This document shows positions 44,786 through 53,096 of a stretch of DNA of 64,000 bases, piece by piece (the stretch's first letter is position 1; each line of letters starts with the position of its first letter). Position numbers and translations under genes: made by a program. The notes under the pieces are model-generated. The model did no database searches. It saw nothing but the letters and a program-made list of their open reading frames with translations, and was not told the DNA's origin. The DNA is taken from NCBI RefSeq assembly GCF_019084075.1, contig NZ_JAHREN010000001.1, forward strand, positions 3,863,501-3,927,500. The letters are read 5' to 3'. Source of the DNA: Siccirubricoccus sp. G192. GTDB lineage: Bacteria > Pseudomonadota > Alphaproteobacteria > Acetobacterales > Acetobacteraceae.

Positions 44786-45586
44786 TCATCGGGCCGGCAC
44801 CGCGAGTTGCGCGAAGGTCCGCCGCCCCTGCAACCAGGCCTGGTAGTCGTTCTCGCCCTCGACCACGACCCGGCTGCGCATGGCCGGGTGCCCGACGCCG
44901 CATAATTCGGCGCAGAGGACATCGAATGTCCCGGTCCTGGTGGGGGTGATCCAGAAATAGGTGACCGAACCTGGCACCATGTCCATCTTGGCCCGGAACT
45001 CGGGCACGTAGAAATCGTGCAAGACGTCGATCGAACGGAGCAGGACCTTGATCGGCCGCCCGATCGGCAGGTGCAGGTCGTCCCCCTCGATCACGACATC
45101 GTCCTGCCCGGCAGGGTCGTCCGGGTTCAGGCCCAGGGGATTGTCGGGGCTGATGTAGCGCGTGTCGGTCGTGCCCAGCCGGCCGTCCTTCCCCGGAAGG
45201 CGGTAGCCCCATTGCCACTGCCGACCGACGATCTCGATCTCGGTCGCCTCCGCCGGGACCGTGACGAACCGGCTCCACACGAAGAGCCCAGGGGCCAGCA
45301 TGGCTGCGACGCCAATTGCGGTGGCGATGGTGAGCCACCATTCCAGCTTCTTGTTCTCAGGCTCATAGGCCGCCTTGCGGCCCGGCCGGTGGCGGAAGCG
45401 GAAGACGCAATAGGCCAGGAAGAAGACGACAGCGACGAAGACCGCCCCGGTGATCCAGAAGGTGATGATGATCGTGTCGTCGATGTAGCTCCAGTTCGAG
45501 GCGATCGGCGTCCACCACCACGGGCTCAGGAAGTGGAACACCACCGAGCCGACCGCTATCAGGACCAGTATGACCGCTACTGCCAT
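44786..45586 (-). CDS. ctaC: Cytochrome c oxidase subunit II
   Basis: 266 residues. Two N-terminal helices (AVAVILVLIAVGSVVFHFL; IIITFWITGAVFVAVVFFLAYC) anchor a periplasmic CuA domain. CuA ligands are His190 (VLHDFYVPEF), Cys225 and Cys229 (LCAELCGVGH), His233 and Met236. The aromatic patch GRQWQWGYRL is present. It lacks a fused haem c domain, so it accepts electrons from a soluble or membrane cytochrome c. First gene of the oxidase unit. Confidence 0.93.
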   Translation of the reverse strand: MAVAVILVLIAVGSVVFHFLSPWWWTPIASNWSYIDDTIIITFWITGAVFVAVVFFLAYCVFRFRHRPGRKAAYEPENKKLEWWLTIATAIGVAAMLAPGLFVWSRFVTVPAEATEIEIVGRQWQWGYRLPGKDGRLGTTDTRYISPDNPLGLNPDDPAGQDDVVIEGDDLHLPIGRPIKVLLRSIDVLHDFYVPEFRAKMDMVPGSVTYFWITPTRTGTFDVLCAELCGVGHPAMRSRVVVEGENDYQAWLQGRRTFAQLAVPAR

Positions 45587-45964
45587 TTGTCGTTCGTCCT
45601 CGCCCCTGAAGGCTGCGGATCTGAACTGGAAAAGGCCCTATCCGCGCTCGCGCGCGTTCTGCATGCCAGCGCCGAAGCCGGGTCTGGCCAATCCGTCTGC
45701 AAGGCGATCCGGGACCACTCCCGCGGCATGCCACGAACAGGCCGGGCCAAGGCTTCCGCCGTTCAGGCGCGGGAGCCTTGGGTCCGCGGCGACGGCTGAC
45801 TTCGCATCCGCCATGGTCGTACCCTCTGCTCGCTTGCACGAGCGGTTGTTCCATCGAGGGTGATTTCAGCACAGCCCGAGACCGCTGGTCACATCAACGG
45901 CCGTCTGTAACTGCGCATGATGACCGAGGATCAGCCCGGTTGTCAAACAGGAACCGTTCACGAC
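45587..45964. other. Upstream region of the oxidase unit
   Basis: About 380 bases between the subunit II start and an IS3 remnant. No gene supported. It should hold the oxidase promoter; no clear box was recognised. The IS3/IS30 insertion has replaced whatever lay further upstream. Confidence 0.35.
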
Positions 45965-46003
45965 TGAACCGCCCCGGCTCCGCCGGAGGCCGGTGAGCTT
46001 GAG

Positions 46004-46224
46004 TCAGGCCGCCATGGCGGCTGGCTCGAACTGGGCATAGTAGCGCGCCTCGGCCTCGGCGGGTGGGATGTTGCCGATCGGCTCGAGGAGGCGGCGGGTG
46101 TTGTAGCAGTCCACCCACTCCAGGGTGGCGTACTCGACCGCTTCCAGAGAGCGCCACGGGCCGCGGTGTCGGATCACCTCGGTCTTGAGCAGGCCGATGA
46201 CGGCCTCCGCGAGCCGGCCTCGAG
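46004..46224 (-). pseudogene. IS3 OrfB C-terminal fragment
   Basis: Reads LAEAVIGLLKTEVIRHRGPW, RSLEAVEYATLEWVDCYNTR, RLLEPIGNIPPAEAEARYYA and stops after EPAAMAA. This is the end of an IS3-family OrfB integrase, including the region just past the catalytic Glu. It is in one clean frame but lacks the DDE core. Confidence 0.82.
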
Positions 46225-46263
46225 GAGCCGTTCCGTGTATCGAGTGGACACGTATTGGGTGGA

Positions 46264-47711
46264 TTCAAGTGGTCGTCGCAACACTCTGGTTGGGACGGTC
46301 AGTGATGGCAGGTCGGCGGCGTTCGGAACGAGCACTGCGAGCGGTGTTGGGGCGGTCACCTGGGCGGCCAGGCGTGGCTCAGCGCGAGAACCGGCGGCAG
46401 TTCTGGGCGGCGATTGCGACGGGCCTGTCGAGCGAGGACGCGGCGATTGGTGCAGGCGTGTCGCCGCCAGTAGGCTTCCGCTGGTTCCGGGAGGCGGGCG
46501 GCATGCCACCAAAGATACTTGCACCATCGGCGAAGCCACCTTCGGAGCGGTACCTGTTGTTCACGGAGCGCGAGGAGATTGCGCTGTTGCGGGCGCAGGG
46601 CTGTGGGGTGCGGGAGACGGCCCGGCGGCTGGGGCGGGACGCCTCGACGATCTCGCGTGAACTGCGACGGAACGCAGCCACGCGTAGCGGCGGTCTGGAG
46701 TACCGGGCCACGACGGCGCAGTGGCATGCCGAGCGGGCGGCGCGTCGGCCAAAGCCGGCGAAGCTGGCTGTGCGCGCGACGTTGCGGAAGTATGTTCAGG
46801 ACCGGCTCGCGGGTGCGGTTGCCGGTCCGGGCGGGGCTTCGGTTGGCGGGCCCGTCGTGCCCTGGAGGGGCCGTCGGCACGGGCGCCGGCAGCACCGCCG
46901 GTGGGCGAGGGCGTGGAGCCCCGAGCAAATTGCCCGACGGCTGCGGCTCGACTTCCCTGGTGACGAGACAATGCGCATCAGCCATGAGGCCATCTACCAG
47001 GCGCTGTACGTACAGGGGCGCGGCGCGCTGCGGCGTGAGCTGACCGCCTGCCTGCGGACCGGGCGGGCGCTCCGGGTGCCGCGGGCGCGCAGCCGCGGAC
47101 GGGGCAAGTCGCATGTCACGCCCGAGGTCATGATCAGCGAACGGCCGGCGGAGGTGGCCGACCGGGCGGTGCCAGGCCACTGGGAGGGGGACCTGATCCT
47201 CGGCTTGGGCAGTTCGGCGATCGGCACGCTGGTCGAGCGGACGACACGGTTCACCCTGTTGCTCCACCTGCCGCGCATGGCGGGACACGGGGGGGGGGTG
47301 ATCGGGTGAAAAACGGGCCTGCCCTGGCGGGCCATGGTGCCGTGGCGGTATGCGGCGCCATCACGCGCTCGATCAGGACGCTGCCCCAGCAGCTGCGACA
47401 ATCCTTGACCTGGGATCAAGGTGCGGAGCTGAGCCAGCACGCGCAGCTGCGAATCGATACCGGTGTGCAGGTCTACTTCTGTGACCCACACAGCCCTTGG
47501 CAGCGCGGGACGAACGAGAACACCAATGGGCTGCTGCGGCAGTATTTCCCGAAGGGCACGGACCTGAGCGACCACAGCGCGGCAGCCCTTACCGCGGTGG
47601 CCACAACGCTCAACAGCCGGCCGCGCAAGACACTCGGATGGAGAACGCCGGCCGAAGCCTTTGACGAGTTGCTGAGATCGGCGCACACAGGTGTTGCGAC
47701 GACCACTTGAA
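46264..47711 (+). mobile_element. IS30-family element (copy 2)
   Basis: Perfect 21-bp inverted repeats at 46264-46284 and 47691-47711 (starting TTCAAGTGGTCGTCGCAACA). One transposase gene fills the element and its TGA stop lies inside the right repeat. The same ends bound IS30 copy 1 at 31403-34534. It sits inside an IS3 remnant. Confidence 0.92.
46305..47710 (+). pseudogene. IS30-family transposase, frameshifted
   Basis: About 467 residues when restored. N-terminal HTH (YLLFTEREEIALLRAQGCGV, DASTISRELRR), then the DDE core: [33 protein letters not shown] and [16 protein letters not shown]. The frame breaks in ten G at 47289-47298; eight restores [20 protein letters not shown] and rejoins the C-terminal part. 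Otherwise complete, and about 32 residues longer at the N-terminus than copy 1. Confidence 0.85.
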
Positions 47712-47797
47712 CTCGAGTTGCCCGCCCCTGTCGCTCTGATGGGTAAGGCCGCCTCCTGCACCTCAGGCGAAAAGCGGTTCGATGTTCTCTTCGTCAT
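47712..47797 (-). pseudogene. IS3 OrfA N-terminal fragment
   Basis: The minus-strand frame from ATG at 47797 reads MTKRTSNRFSPEVQEAALPI, the start of an IS3-family OrfA (usually RTRRRFSPE...). It breaks off after about 28 residues at the IS30 end. Confidence 0.7.
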
Positions 47798-47847
47798 CGC
47801 CCCTTCCTCTCAAGGGTTGGGGCCTCCACCAAACCCAGGGCGGTTCA

Positions 47848-48379
47848 CCCAGGATACCCTGCCCAGAAAGCTCTCCGAGAGATTGTCGGTGGCACCAGCG
47901 GGCATCTGGGCGGCGAGGTGCTGCGGGTGCAGGCCGGGCTGCCGCTGACCCATGTGCCCTATAGTGGCAGCGGCCCGGCCTGGGCCGATCTGCCCGGCGG
48001 CCGGGTGGACATGGTGCTCGACAACATCCAGGCGGCGCTGCCGCACCAGCAGGCGGGGCGGGTGCGCATCCTGGCCGTCTCCGGCCAGGATCGGCTGGCG
48101 CTGCTGCCCGATACCCCCACCCTGTGGGAGCGGCTGCCGGGCTACCTGGTCCATTCCTGGAACGGCATCGCCGGACTGGCGGGGCTGCCGCCGGAGATCG
48201 CCGCCCGGCTCAGCGGCCTGATCGCCACTGCGATGCGGGGCGCGACCCTGCGCGCCCGCTATGCGGAGCTCGGCATGGAGATCCCGGCCCCCTCCCCCGC
48301 CCATTTCGCCGGCTTCATCGGGGAGCAATTGGCCTTCTGGCAGCGCGTCATCGCCGGTACGAATATCCGGCTGGAATGA
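47848..48379 (+). pseudogene. tctC: Bug-family receptor, 5' part lost to an IS end
   Basis: From about 47891 the frame reads TSGHLGGEVLRVQAGLPLTH, VDMVLDNIQAALPHQQAGRV and LAVSGQDRLALLPDTPTLWE, the C-terminal half of a Bug receptor, ending 50 bases before tctB. The signal peptide and first lobe are missing and the coding sequence abuts the IS3 terminus. The truncated receptor cannot be exported. A complete receptor gene at the other end of the operon could substitute. Confidence 0.82.
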
Positions 48380-48428
48380 CGCCGGCCAAGGTCTAGACTG
48401 TGCGGCAACAATCAAAGGGGGCAAACGC

Positions 48429-48911
48429 GTGCAGCTTTCCGACCGGGTGACCGGTGCCTTCCTGGTGGTGCTCGGGGGCGCGGCGGCCCTGTCCGGCTCC
48501 CGACTGCCGGCGGTGCCGGGCCAGGATGTCGGGCCGGCCGCCTTCCCCATGCTGATCGGCGGCGGCCTCGTGCTGTGCGGCGTGCTGATCGCATTCGGCA
48601 TCGGCCACAACTTCGAGGTGACGGAGGAGGCTGAGGAGGACACGGCGCCTTCCGGCGGCTGGTTCCGGCGGCTCGCCGGCCTGCGCGCCCTGGTGCCGCC
48701 GGCGCTGCTGCTCTTCTATGTCTTCGCGGTGGACCTGCTGGGCTTCCTGCCGACCGCGGCGCTGATCGTCTTCACCGCGGCTATGGCCCTTGGCGCCCGG
48801 CCGCGCCTGGCGGTGCCGATCGCCATCCTGGCGCCGGCCCTGGTGCATCTGGTCTTCTACAAGCTGCTGCGGGTGCCCCTGCCCGCGGGCCTCCTGCCGG
48901 CGCCGTGGTGA
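48429..48911 (+). CDS. tctB: Tripartite tricarboxylate transporter small subunit TctB
   Basis: 160 residues. GTG start at 48429, supported by aaaggggg nine bases upstream. Four hydrophobic helices (FLVVLGGAAALSGS, AAFPMLIGGGLVLCGVLIAF, LVPPALLLFYVFAVDLLGFL, AVPIAILAPALVHLVFYKLL) with an acidic loop between helices 2 and 3, typical of TctB. The stop is one base before the tctA start. Confidence 0.88.
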   Translation: MQLSDRVTGAFLVVLGGAAALSGSRLPAVPGQDVGPAAFPMLIGGGLVLCGVLIAFGIGHNFEVTEEAEEDTAPSGGWFRRLAGLRALVPPALLLFYVFAVDLLGFLPTAALIVFTAAMALGARPRLAVPIAILAPALVHLVFYKLLRVPLPAGLLPAPW

Positions 48912-48912
48912 C

Positions 48913-50424
48913 ATGAACGACATGCTCGAAGCCTTCCGCCTGGTCGCGGCGGCGGATGTGGTGCTCGCGATCCTGGCCTCCGCGATCTATGGGCTGGTGG
49001 TGGGCTCGCTGCCCGGCCTTTCCGCCACCATGGCGACGGCGCTGCTGGTGCCCGTGACCTTCTACCTCTCGCCGATCGCGGCGGTGGCGACGATCATCAC
49101 GGCCTCGGCCATGGCGATCTTCTCGGGCGACATCCCGGGCTGCCTGCTGCGCATCCCCGGCACGCCGGCCTCCGCGGCCTATACCGACGAAGCCTATGCG
49201 ATGACGCGCAGGGGCCAGGCGGAGGTGGCGCTCGGCGCCGGCCTCTGGTTCAGCGCCATCGGCGGCATCGTCGGCACGCTGTCGCTGGTGCTGATGGCAC
49301 CGCTGCTGGCGGAGATGGCGCTGTCCTTCTCCACCTATGAGTATTTCTGGCTCGCCTTCCTCGGGCTGATGTGCGCGACCCTGGTGGCGCGGTCCTCACC
49401 CGTCAAGGCGATCGCCTCCATGCTGCTTGGCCTGCTGATCGCCTGTATCGGCATGGAGAATCCGGCGGGCACGCCGCGCTTCACCTTCGGCGTGACGAAC
49501 CTGCTTGGCGGGATCGAGCCGATCCCGGCCCTGGTCGGCGTCTTCGCGGTCTCCGAGGTGATGCGCGCGATGGTGACGCCGGAACCGCCGAAGCTGCCGC
49601 GCCGCAAATTCGGCAGCATCCTGGCCGGGCAATGGGCGCTGACGAAGAAATACCAATGGCCGATGTGGAGGGGCAACATCATCGGCATCATCATCGGCGT
49701 GCTGCCGGGTGCCGGGGCCGACATGGCGGCCTGGGTCAGCTATGCCATGTCGAAGAAATTCTCGAAGGAGCCGGAGAAAGTCGGCACCGGCCACCCGGAG
49801 GGGCTGGTGGAGGCCGGCGCCTCCAACAATGCCTCGCTGGCCAGCGGCTGGGTGCCGGCGCTGCTCTTCGGCATTCCCGGCGACACCATCACGGCGATCG
49901 CCATCGGCGTGCTCTACATGAAGGGGCTGAATCCCGGGCCGACGCTGTTCACCGAACGCGCCAGCAGCATGTATGCGCTCTACCTCATCTTCATCATCGC
50001 CAACATCATCATGATCCCGCTGGGCATCGTCATGATCCGCCTCGCCTCGCTGGTGCTGCGGGCGCCGCGCTCGGCGGTGATGCCGGCTATCATCCTGCTC
50101 TGCGCGGTGGGCTCCTATGCCACCGGGGCCAACCTCTTCTCGGTGGTGATGGTGGCCGCCTTCGGCGTGCTCGGCTTCGTCATGGAGCGCAACGGCTATC
50201 CGGTGGCGGCATTGGTGCTCGGCATCATCATGGGCTCGATGGTGGAGCAGAATTTCATCACCTCCCTCATCAAGTCGGATGGCGATGTGCTGCCCTTCAT
50301 CGAAAGGCCGGTCTCCGCGGTGCTGGCGGCGCTGACCTTCGGCGCGCTGCTCTGGCCGGTGGGGGCCTGGCTGCTGGGCCGGGTCCAGGCCGGGCGCTTG
50401 CGGGCGGCCGCCGCGCCGCGCTAG
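48913..50424 (+). CDS. tctA: Tripartite tricarboxylate transporter large subunit TctA
   Basis: 503 residues, about twelve helices. TctA signatures: VVGSLPGLSATMATALLVPV, GDIPGCLLRIPGTPASAAYT, GVLPGAGADMAAWVSYAMSK, EGLVEAGASNNASLASGWVP and LLFGIPGDTITAIAIG. The two glycine-proline loops are the paired substrate motifs. It forms the membrane pump with TctB, driven by an ion gradient. The substrate depends on the receptor and is unknown. Confidence 0.94.
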   Translation: MNDMLEAFRLVAAADVVLAILASAIYGLVVGSLPGLSATMATALLVPVTFYLSPIAAVATIITASAMAIFSGDIPGCLLRIPGTPASAAYTDEAYAMTRRGQAEVALGAGLWFSAIGGIVGTLSLVLMAPLLAEMALSFSTYEYFWLAFLGLMCATLVARSSPVKAIASMLLGLLIACIGMENPAGTPRFTFGVTNLLGGIEPIPALVGVFAVSEVMRAMVTPEPPKLPRRKFGSILAGQWALTKKYQWPMWRGNIIGIIIGVLPGAGADMAAWVSYAMSKKFSKEPEKVGTGHPEGLVEAGASNNASLASGWVPALLFGIPGDTITAIAIGVLYMKGLNPGPTLFTERASSMYALYLIFIIANIIMIPLGIVMIRLASLVLRAPRSAVMPAIILLCAVGSYATGANLFSVVMVAAFGVLGFVMERNGYPVAALVLGIIMGSMVEQNFITSLIKSDGDVLPFIERPVSAVLAALTFGALLWPVGAWLLGRVQAGRLRAAAAPR

Positions 50425-50485
50425 CTATTGTCGCAATGAACATGGCTGGCCCGGTTGAAGGGCATGGCCGCAAGGAGGTTCGCCA

Positions 50486-51487
50486 ATGAAGAGCATTCCC
50501 CGCCGCGCTTTGCTGGGTGGCGCCGCCCTGGCCCTGGCGCCGCTGGCCCGCCCGGCCTTGATCGGGCCCGCCCTGGCGCAGCCGCGCTGGCCCGCCCGGC
50601 CGGTGCAGATGCTCTGCCCCTGGGCGGCCGGCGGCGGCACCGATGCAGTGCTGCGCATCATCGCCATCCTGCTGGAGAAGGATCTCGGCCAGCCCTTCAA
50701 CGTGGTGAACCGCACCGGCGGCTCCGGCGTGGTCGGCCATGCCGCCATCGCCAATGCGCAGCCGGATGGCTACACGCTCGGCATCATCACTGCCGAGATC
50801 TGCATGCTGCACTGGCAGGGGCTGACCGAGGTCACCTACCGGAATTACACGCCGCTCGGCCTGATGAACAACGACCCGCCGGGCATCCAGGTGAACAACA
50901 GCGCGCCCTACCGGGACGTGAAGGCGCTGGCGGATGCCATCAAGGCGAGCCGGCCCGGCCAGCTCAAGGCCTCCGGCACCGGCCAGGGCGGCATCTGGCA
51001 CCTGGCGCTGGCCGGCTGGCTGGGCGCGATGGGGCTGAAGGCCGACCATGTGCGCTGGGTGCCCTCGAACGGCGCGGCGCCGGCGATGCAGGACCTCGCG
51101 GCGGGCGGGCTCGACTTCACCACCTGTTCGGTGCCGGAGGCGCGGGCCATGCTGGATGCCGGCCGCGCCCGCAGCCTGGCGGTGATGGCGCCGGAGCGGC
51201 TTTCCGCCTTCCCTGATATCCCGACGCTGAAGGAGGCGATGGGGGTCGATTACCAGACCGGTGCCTGGCGCGGCATCGCCGGCCCGTCCAACCTGCCGGC
51301 CGAGGTGAAGGCGGCGATGGACCCGGCGCTCGGCCGCGTCTTCAACAGCCAGGAATACAAGGACTTCCTGAATGCCCGCGGCTTCGGCCTGGTCTATGCC
51401 GATGCCGCCGGCTTCGCCCGCCACCTGGAGGCAGCGGACAAGTCCCTCGGCGAGGCGATGAAGGCGGCGGGGCTGGCGAAGGTCTGA
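50486..51487 (+). CDS. tctC: Bug-family receptor of the TctAB operon
   Basis: 333 residues. Twin-arginine-like signal (MKSIPRRALLGGAALALAPL), cut near ALA/QP. Bug motifs: MLCPWAAGGGTDAVLRIIAI, VVNRTGGSGVVGHAAIANAQ, PDGYTLGIITAE and LKASGTGQGGIWHLALAGWL. It follows tctA by 61 bases in the same direction. It is more diverged from the truncated upstream receptor than a recent duplicate would be, so the operon probably had two receptors. Confidence 0.9.
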   Translation: MKSIPRRALLGGAALALAPLARPALIGPALAQPRWPARPVQMLCPWAAGGGTDAVLRIIAILLEKDLGQPFNVVNRTGGSGVVGHAAIANAQPDGYTLGIITAEICMLHWQGLTEVTYRNYTPLGLMNNDPPGIQVNNSAPYRDVKALADAIKASRPGQLKASGTGQGGIWHLALAGWLGAMGLKADHVRWVPSNGAAPAMQDLAAGGLDFTTCSVPEARAMLDAGRARSLAVMAPERLSAFPDIPTLKEAMGVDYQTGAWRGIAGPSNLPAEVKAAMDPALGRVFNSQEYKDFLNARGFGLVYADAAGFARHLEAADKSLGEAMKAAGLAKV

Positions 51488-51513
51488 CCGGCCTGCACGG
51501 GCCGGGCGCCGGG

Positions 51514-52113
51514 TCAGTGCGGTTCGCGGGTGGCGGAGAGGCCGCCCGCGGCGGGCCCGGGGCCAAGGGACCGCCCCTCCCTGAGAAGGCCGGTCAGGAG
51601 TTCGATCTGTTGCTCCTGCCTGGCCAGCAGCGCGGCGATCTGCTCACTGCGGAGTTGATCGAGCTTCTCATGCAGGGCCATGATCTCGATCTCCGCCTTG
51701 AGGTTGATTTCATAGTCATGCGCTGCGTCGAGCCGGTCCTTCGCCGCGTGGCGGTTCTGGCTCATCATGATGATCGGCGCCTGGACCGCCGCCAGCATCG
51801 ACAGCAGCAGGTTCAGGAAGATGAAGGGATAGGCATCGAAGGGTCGGTCCAGCAGCACCGTGTTGAGGCCGGTCCAGAGCGCCAGCGCCACGGCGAAGGC
51901 GATGATGAAGCCCCATGAGCCGCCGAATTCGGCGACCTTGTCGGCAAGCCGCTGGCCGAGCGTCAGCTTGCCGGCGAAAGCCTTGTTGATGTCCCGGCTG
52001 ACCAGGTTCCGCTCCGCCGCCGCGGAGAGCACCAGCCGCTCGCTGGCGCTCAGGGTCTCGGCGCTGCGGCCAAACCAGCGTTCGGCGGGATCGGCGATGA
52101 TGGTTTCGCTCAT
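51514..52113 (-). CDS. DUF1003 membrane protein
   Basis: 199 residues. Core DUF1003 features: LADKVAEFGGSWGFIIAFAV, LWTGLNTVLLDRPFDAYPFI and FLNLLLSMLAAVQAPIIMMS (two helices), then QNRHAAKDRLDAAHDYEINL, the conserved cytoplasmic motif. The tail is a coiled coil (HEKLDQLRSEQIAALLARQE). Function not established. Confidence 0.9.
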   Translation of the reverse strand: MSETIIADPAERWFGRSAETLSASERLVLSAAAERNLVSRDINKAFAGKLTLGQRLADKVAEFGGSWGFIIAFAVALALWTGLNTVLLDRPFDAYPFIFLNLLLSMLAAVQAPIIMMSQNRHAAKDRLDAAHDYEINLKAEIEIMALHEKLDQLRSEQIAALLARQEQQIELLTGLLREGRSLGPGPAAGGLSATREPH

Positions 52114-52237
52114 GGGTCGGGCTCCGTCGGGCCGGCAGCGGCCCGGATCGGGAAGATCGCAGGGCCGCCCAAACAGGCACCTTGCCCGAAGCCGGCCGAG
52201 GCTTCACCCTCCGCCCGAATGATGGCAGGGGGCTTGT

Positions 52238-53086
52238 GTGGCCGGTTTCAGGAGCACCGAGAAATATATCGCGTCGCGCGACCTGGAGGTAGCGGTCAAT
52301 GCCGCCGTCTCGCTACAGCGCCCGCTGCTGGTGAAGGGGGAGCCCGGCACCGGCAAGACCGTGCTGGCGCATGAGATCGCCCAGGCGCTTGGGCATCCGC
52401 TGATCGAGTGGCACATCAAATCCACCACCAAGGCGCAGCAGGGCCTCTATGAATACGACGCCGTCTCCCGGTTGCGCGACGGGCAATTGGGCGACCCGCG
52501 GGTGCATGACATCGCGGATTACATCGTGCGCGGCAAGATGTGGGACGCTTTCGAGGCCGACCATCCCGTGGTGCTGCTGATCGACGAGATCGACAAGGCG
52601 GATATCGAGTTTCCGAACGACCTGCTGCTCGAACTCGACCGCATGCAGTTCTTCGTCTACGAAACGAGGCAGACCGTGGCGGCGCGGCACCGGCCCATCG
52701 TCATCATTACCTCGAACAACGAGAAGGAACTGCCGGACGCCTTCCTGCGCCGCTGCTTCTTCCACTACATCCGCTTCCCGGACCGCGAGACGATGGAGCG
52801 CATCGTCCAGGCTCACTACCCGGATATCCGCCAGGATCTGGCGCGGGAGGCGCTGAATGTCTTCTTCCAGATCCGCGGCGTGCAGGAGCTGAAGAAGAAG
52901 CCCGCCACCAGCGAATTGCTGGACTGGCTGAAGCTGCTGATGATCGAGGACCTGCCGCCCGAGGTGCTGCGCAGCCAGGACCCGAAGGTGGCGATCCCGC
53001 CGCTCTATGGCGCCCTGCTCAAGAACGAGCAGGATGTGCACCTGTTCGAGCGCCTGGCCTTCCTCTCGCGCCGGCAGCAGCGTTAG
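52238..53086 (+). CDS. MoxR-family AAA+ ATPase
   Basis: 282 residues from a GTG at 52238, with aggggg ten bases upstream. Walker A is GEPGTGKTVLAHE (about residue 35), Walker B VVLLIDEIDKAD, sensor 1 VIITSNNEKELPDAFLRR. The sequence type (STEKYIASRDLEVAVNAAVS, FEADHPVVLLIDEIDK) is that of the MoxR/CoxD-like group paired with a VWA protein. The next gene, ten bases on, is that partner. The pair probably remodels or inserts metal into a client enzyme. Confidence 0.9.
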   Translation: MAGFRSTEKYIASRDLEVAVNAAVSLQRPLLVKGEPGTGKTVLAHEIAQALGHPLIEWHIKSTTKAQQGLYEYDAVSRLRDGQLGDPRVHDIADYIVRGKMWDAFEADHPVVLLIDEIDKADIEFPNDLLLELDRMQFFVYETRQTVAARHRPIVIITSNNEKELPDAFLRRCFFHYIRFPDRETMERIVQAHYPDIRQDLAREALNVFFQIRGVQELKKKPATSELLDWLKLLMIEDLPPEVLRSQDPKVAIPPLYGALLKNEQDVHLFERLAFLSRRQQR

Positions 53087-53096
53087 GGCCAAGCCC

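Larger units (their letters stand above)
45965..47847 (-). mobile_element. IS3-family remnant enclosing an IS30 element
   Basis: TGAACCGCCC begins the left end at 45965 and its inverted copy GGGCGGTTCA closes the right end at 47847; the same terminus occurs at 27866-27882. On the minus strand the element starts with an OrfA N-terminus (47797) and ends with an OrfB C-terminus (stop at 46004). Only about 440 bp of IS3 remain of an expected 1.2-1.3 kb; the middle is gone and an IS30 occupies the gap. No target duplication flanks it. Confidence 0.8.
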
